NCBI GenBank assembly: GCA_024998705.1
Contig: JACOEF010000471.1
Span: 1 to 6,542 of the forward strand
Length of the DNA: 6,542 bases
Reading direction: 5' to 3'
Origin: Nitrospira sp.
Lineage (GTDB): Bacteria; Nitrospirota; Nitrospiria; Nitrospirales; Nitrospiraceae
Part shown: in pieces, positions 6,404 to 6,542 of the stretch
Layout of the letters: each line of letters opens with the position of its first letter
Numbering within the stretch: position 1 is the first letter of the stretch
Made by a program: the position numbers and the translations under genes
Notes under the pieces: model-generated
What the model was told of the DNA's origin: nothing
The model's input: only the letters and a program-made list of their open reading frames with translations
The model's database searches: none

Positions 6404-6470
6404 CCTCCTCCCAGACTCCTCCCTCCCAAACGCTTCTTTATACAACCCCCTTGCGTCGCCCCCGCTCCCT
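6404..6470 (+). terminator. C-rich, G-poor tract: candidate Rho-dependent terminator region
   Basis: By manual count this 67-base stretch holds 36 C and only 6 G on the plus strand, starting 26 bases after the SWIM gene stop. Such C-over-G bubbles are typical of Rho-binding (rut) sites, and no hairpin terminator is visible in the gap. The assignment is from composition alone. Confidence 0.3.
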
Positions 6471-6480
6471 TCAGTACAAT
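6451..6480 (+). promoter_or_regulatory. Candidate promoter of the gene starting at 6522
   Basis: TTGCGT (6451-6456) and TACAAT (6475-6480, 5 of 6 consensus) are separated by 18 bases. Transcription would start near 6487 and give a leader of about 35 bases. The -10 box is good and the -35 box keeps only the TTG core. Confidence 0.45.
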
Positions 6481-6521
6481 GCGGGCCTCTTTGGGTATTC
6501 CTTGATTACAAGGGGGAAATC

Positions 6522-6542
6522 ATGAACAAGCTGATGGCAGGA
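6522..6542 (+). CDS. Start of an unidentified gene, cut by the window edge
   Basis: ATG at 6522 opens the frame MNKLMAG, which runs out of the window after seven codons. AGGGGG (6511-6516) lies 5 bases before the ATG, and a promoter with a good -10 box lies about 40 bases upstream, so this is very probably a real gene start. The Lys-containing start followed by Leu, Met and Ala could open a signal peptide, but seven residues are too few to say. Confidence 0.6.

Overview
The window is ordinary-density bacterial chromosome, GC-rich, with genes packed on both strands and short intergenic gaps. The mix of genes (a MoxR/DUF58/TgpA-type cluster, a ChaN-like lipoprotein and a stand-alone SWIM zinc-finger protein) and the style of the proteins suggest a Gram-negative environmental bacterium. 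My best guess is a member of Nitrospirota (Nitrospira-like), but that is impression and inference, not a search result.

Left part, minus strand (read from about 2750 down to 1): a candidate sigma-70 promoter at 2722-2750, then a MoxR-type AAA+ ATPase (2669-1728), a membrane-anchored DUF58 protein (1653-511), and the start of a TgpA-type polytopic membrane protein (539 to beyond base 1) whose start codon lies inside the DUF58 gene. This is the widespread MoxR-DUF58-transglutaminase operon, thought to link a chaperone-like ATPase to a membrane-bound, periplasm-facing transglutaminase-like enzyme. The TgpA-type frame is broken by a single in-frame TAA at 276-278. The frame stays open and family-like on both sides of it, so this is either a nonsense mutation or a one-base sequence error.

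Middle, minus strand (4143-2815): a 442-residue protein with a methyltransferase-like glycine motif (VLDLGAGD) inside otherwise unfamiliar sequence. It runs in the same direction as the MoxR operon, but a 145-bp gap holding the MoxR promoter and several short dyads separates them. A divergent intergenic region (about 4144-4327) follows.

Right part, plus strand: a ChaN/Tiki-like lipoprotein (best start GTG 4328, end 5302), a short GC hairpin that may terminate it, a SWIM zinc-finger plus coiled-coil protein (best start ATG 5440, end 6378), a C-rich and G-poor tract that could act as a Rho site, and a recognisable promoter and ribosome-binding site for a gene starting at 6522 that runs off the window.

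I see no RNA genes, CRISPR arrays, insertion sequences or phage features. The observations most worth checking are the interrupted TgpA-type gene, the uncharacterised methyltransferase-like protein and the SWIM/coiled-coil protein. Nothing here clearly shows a new defence or mobile system.
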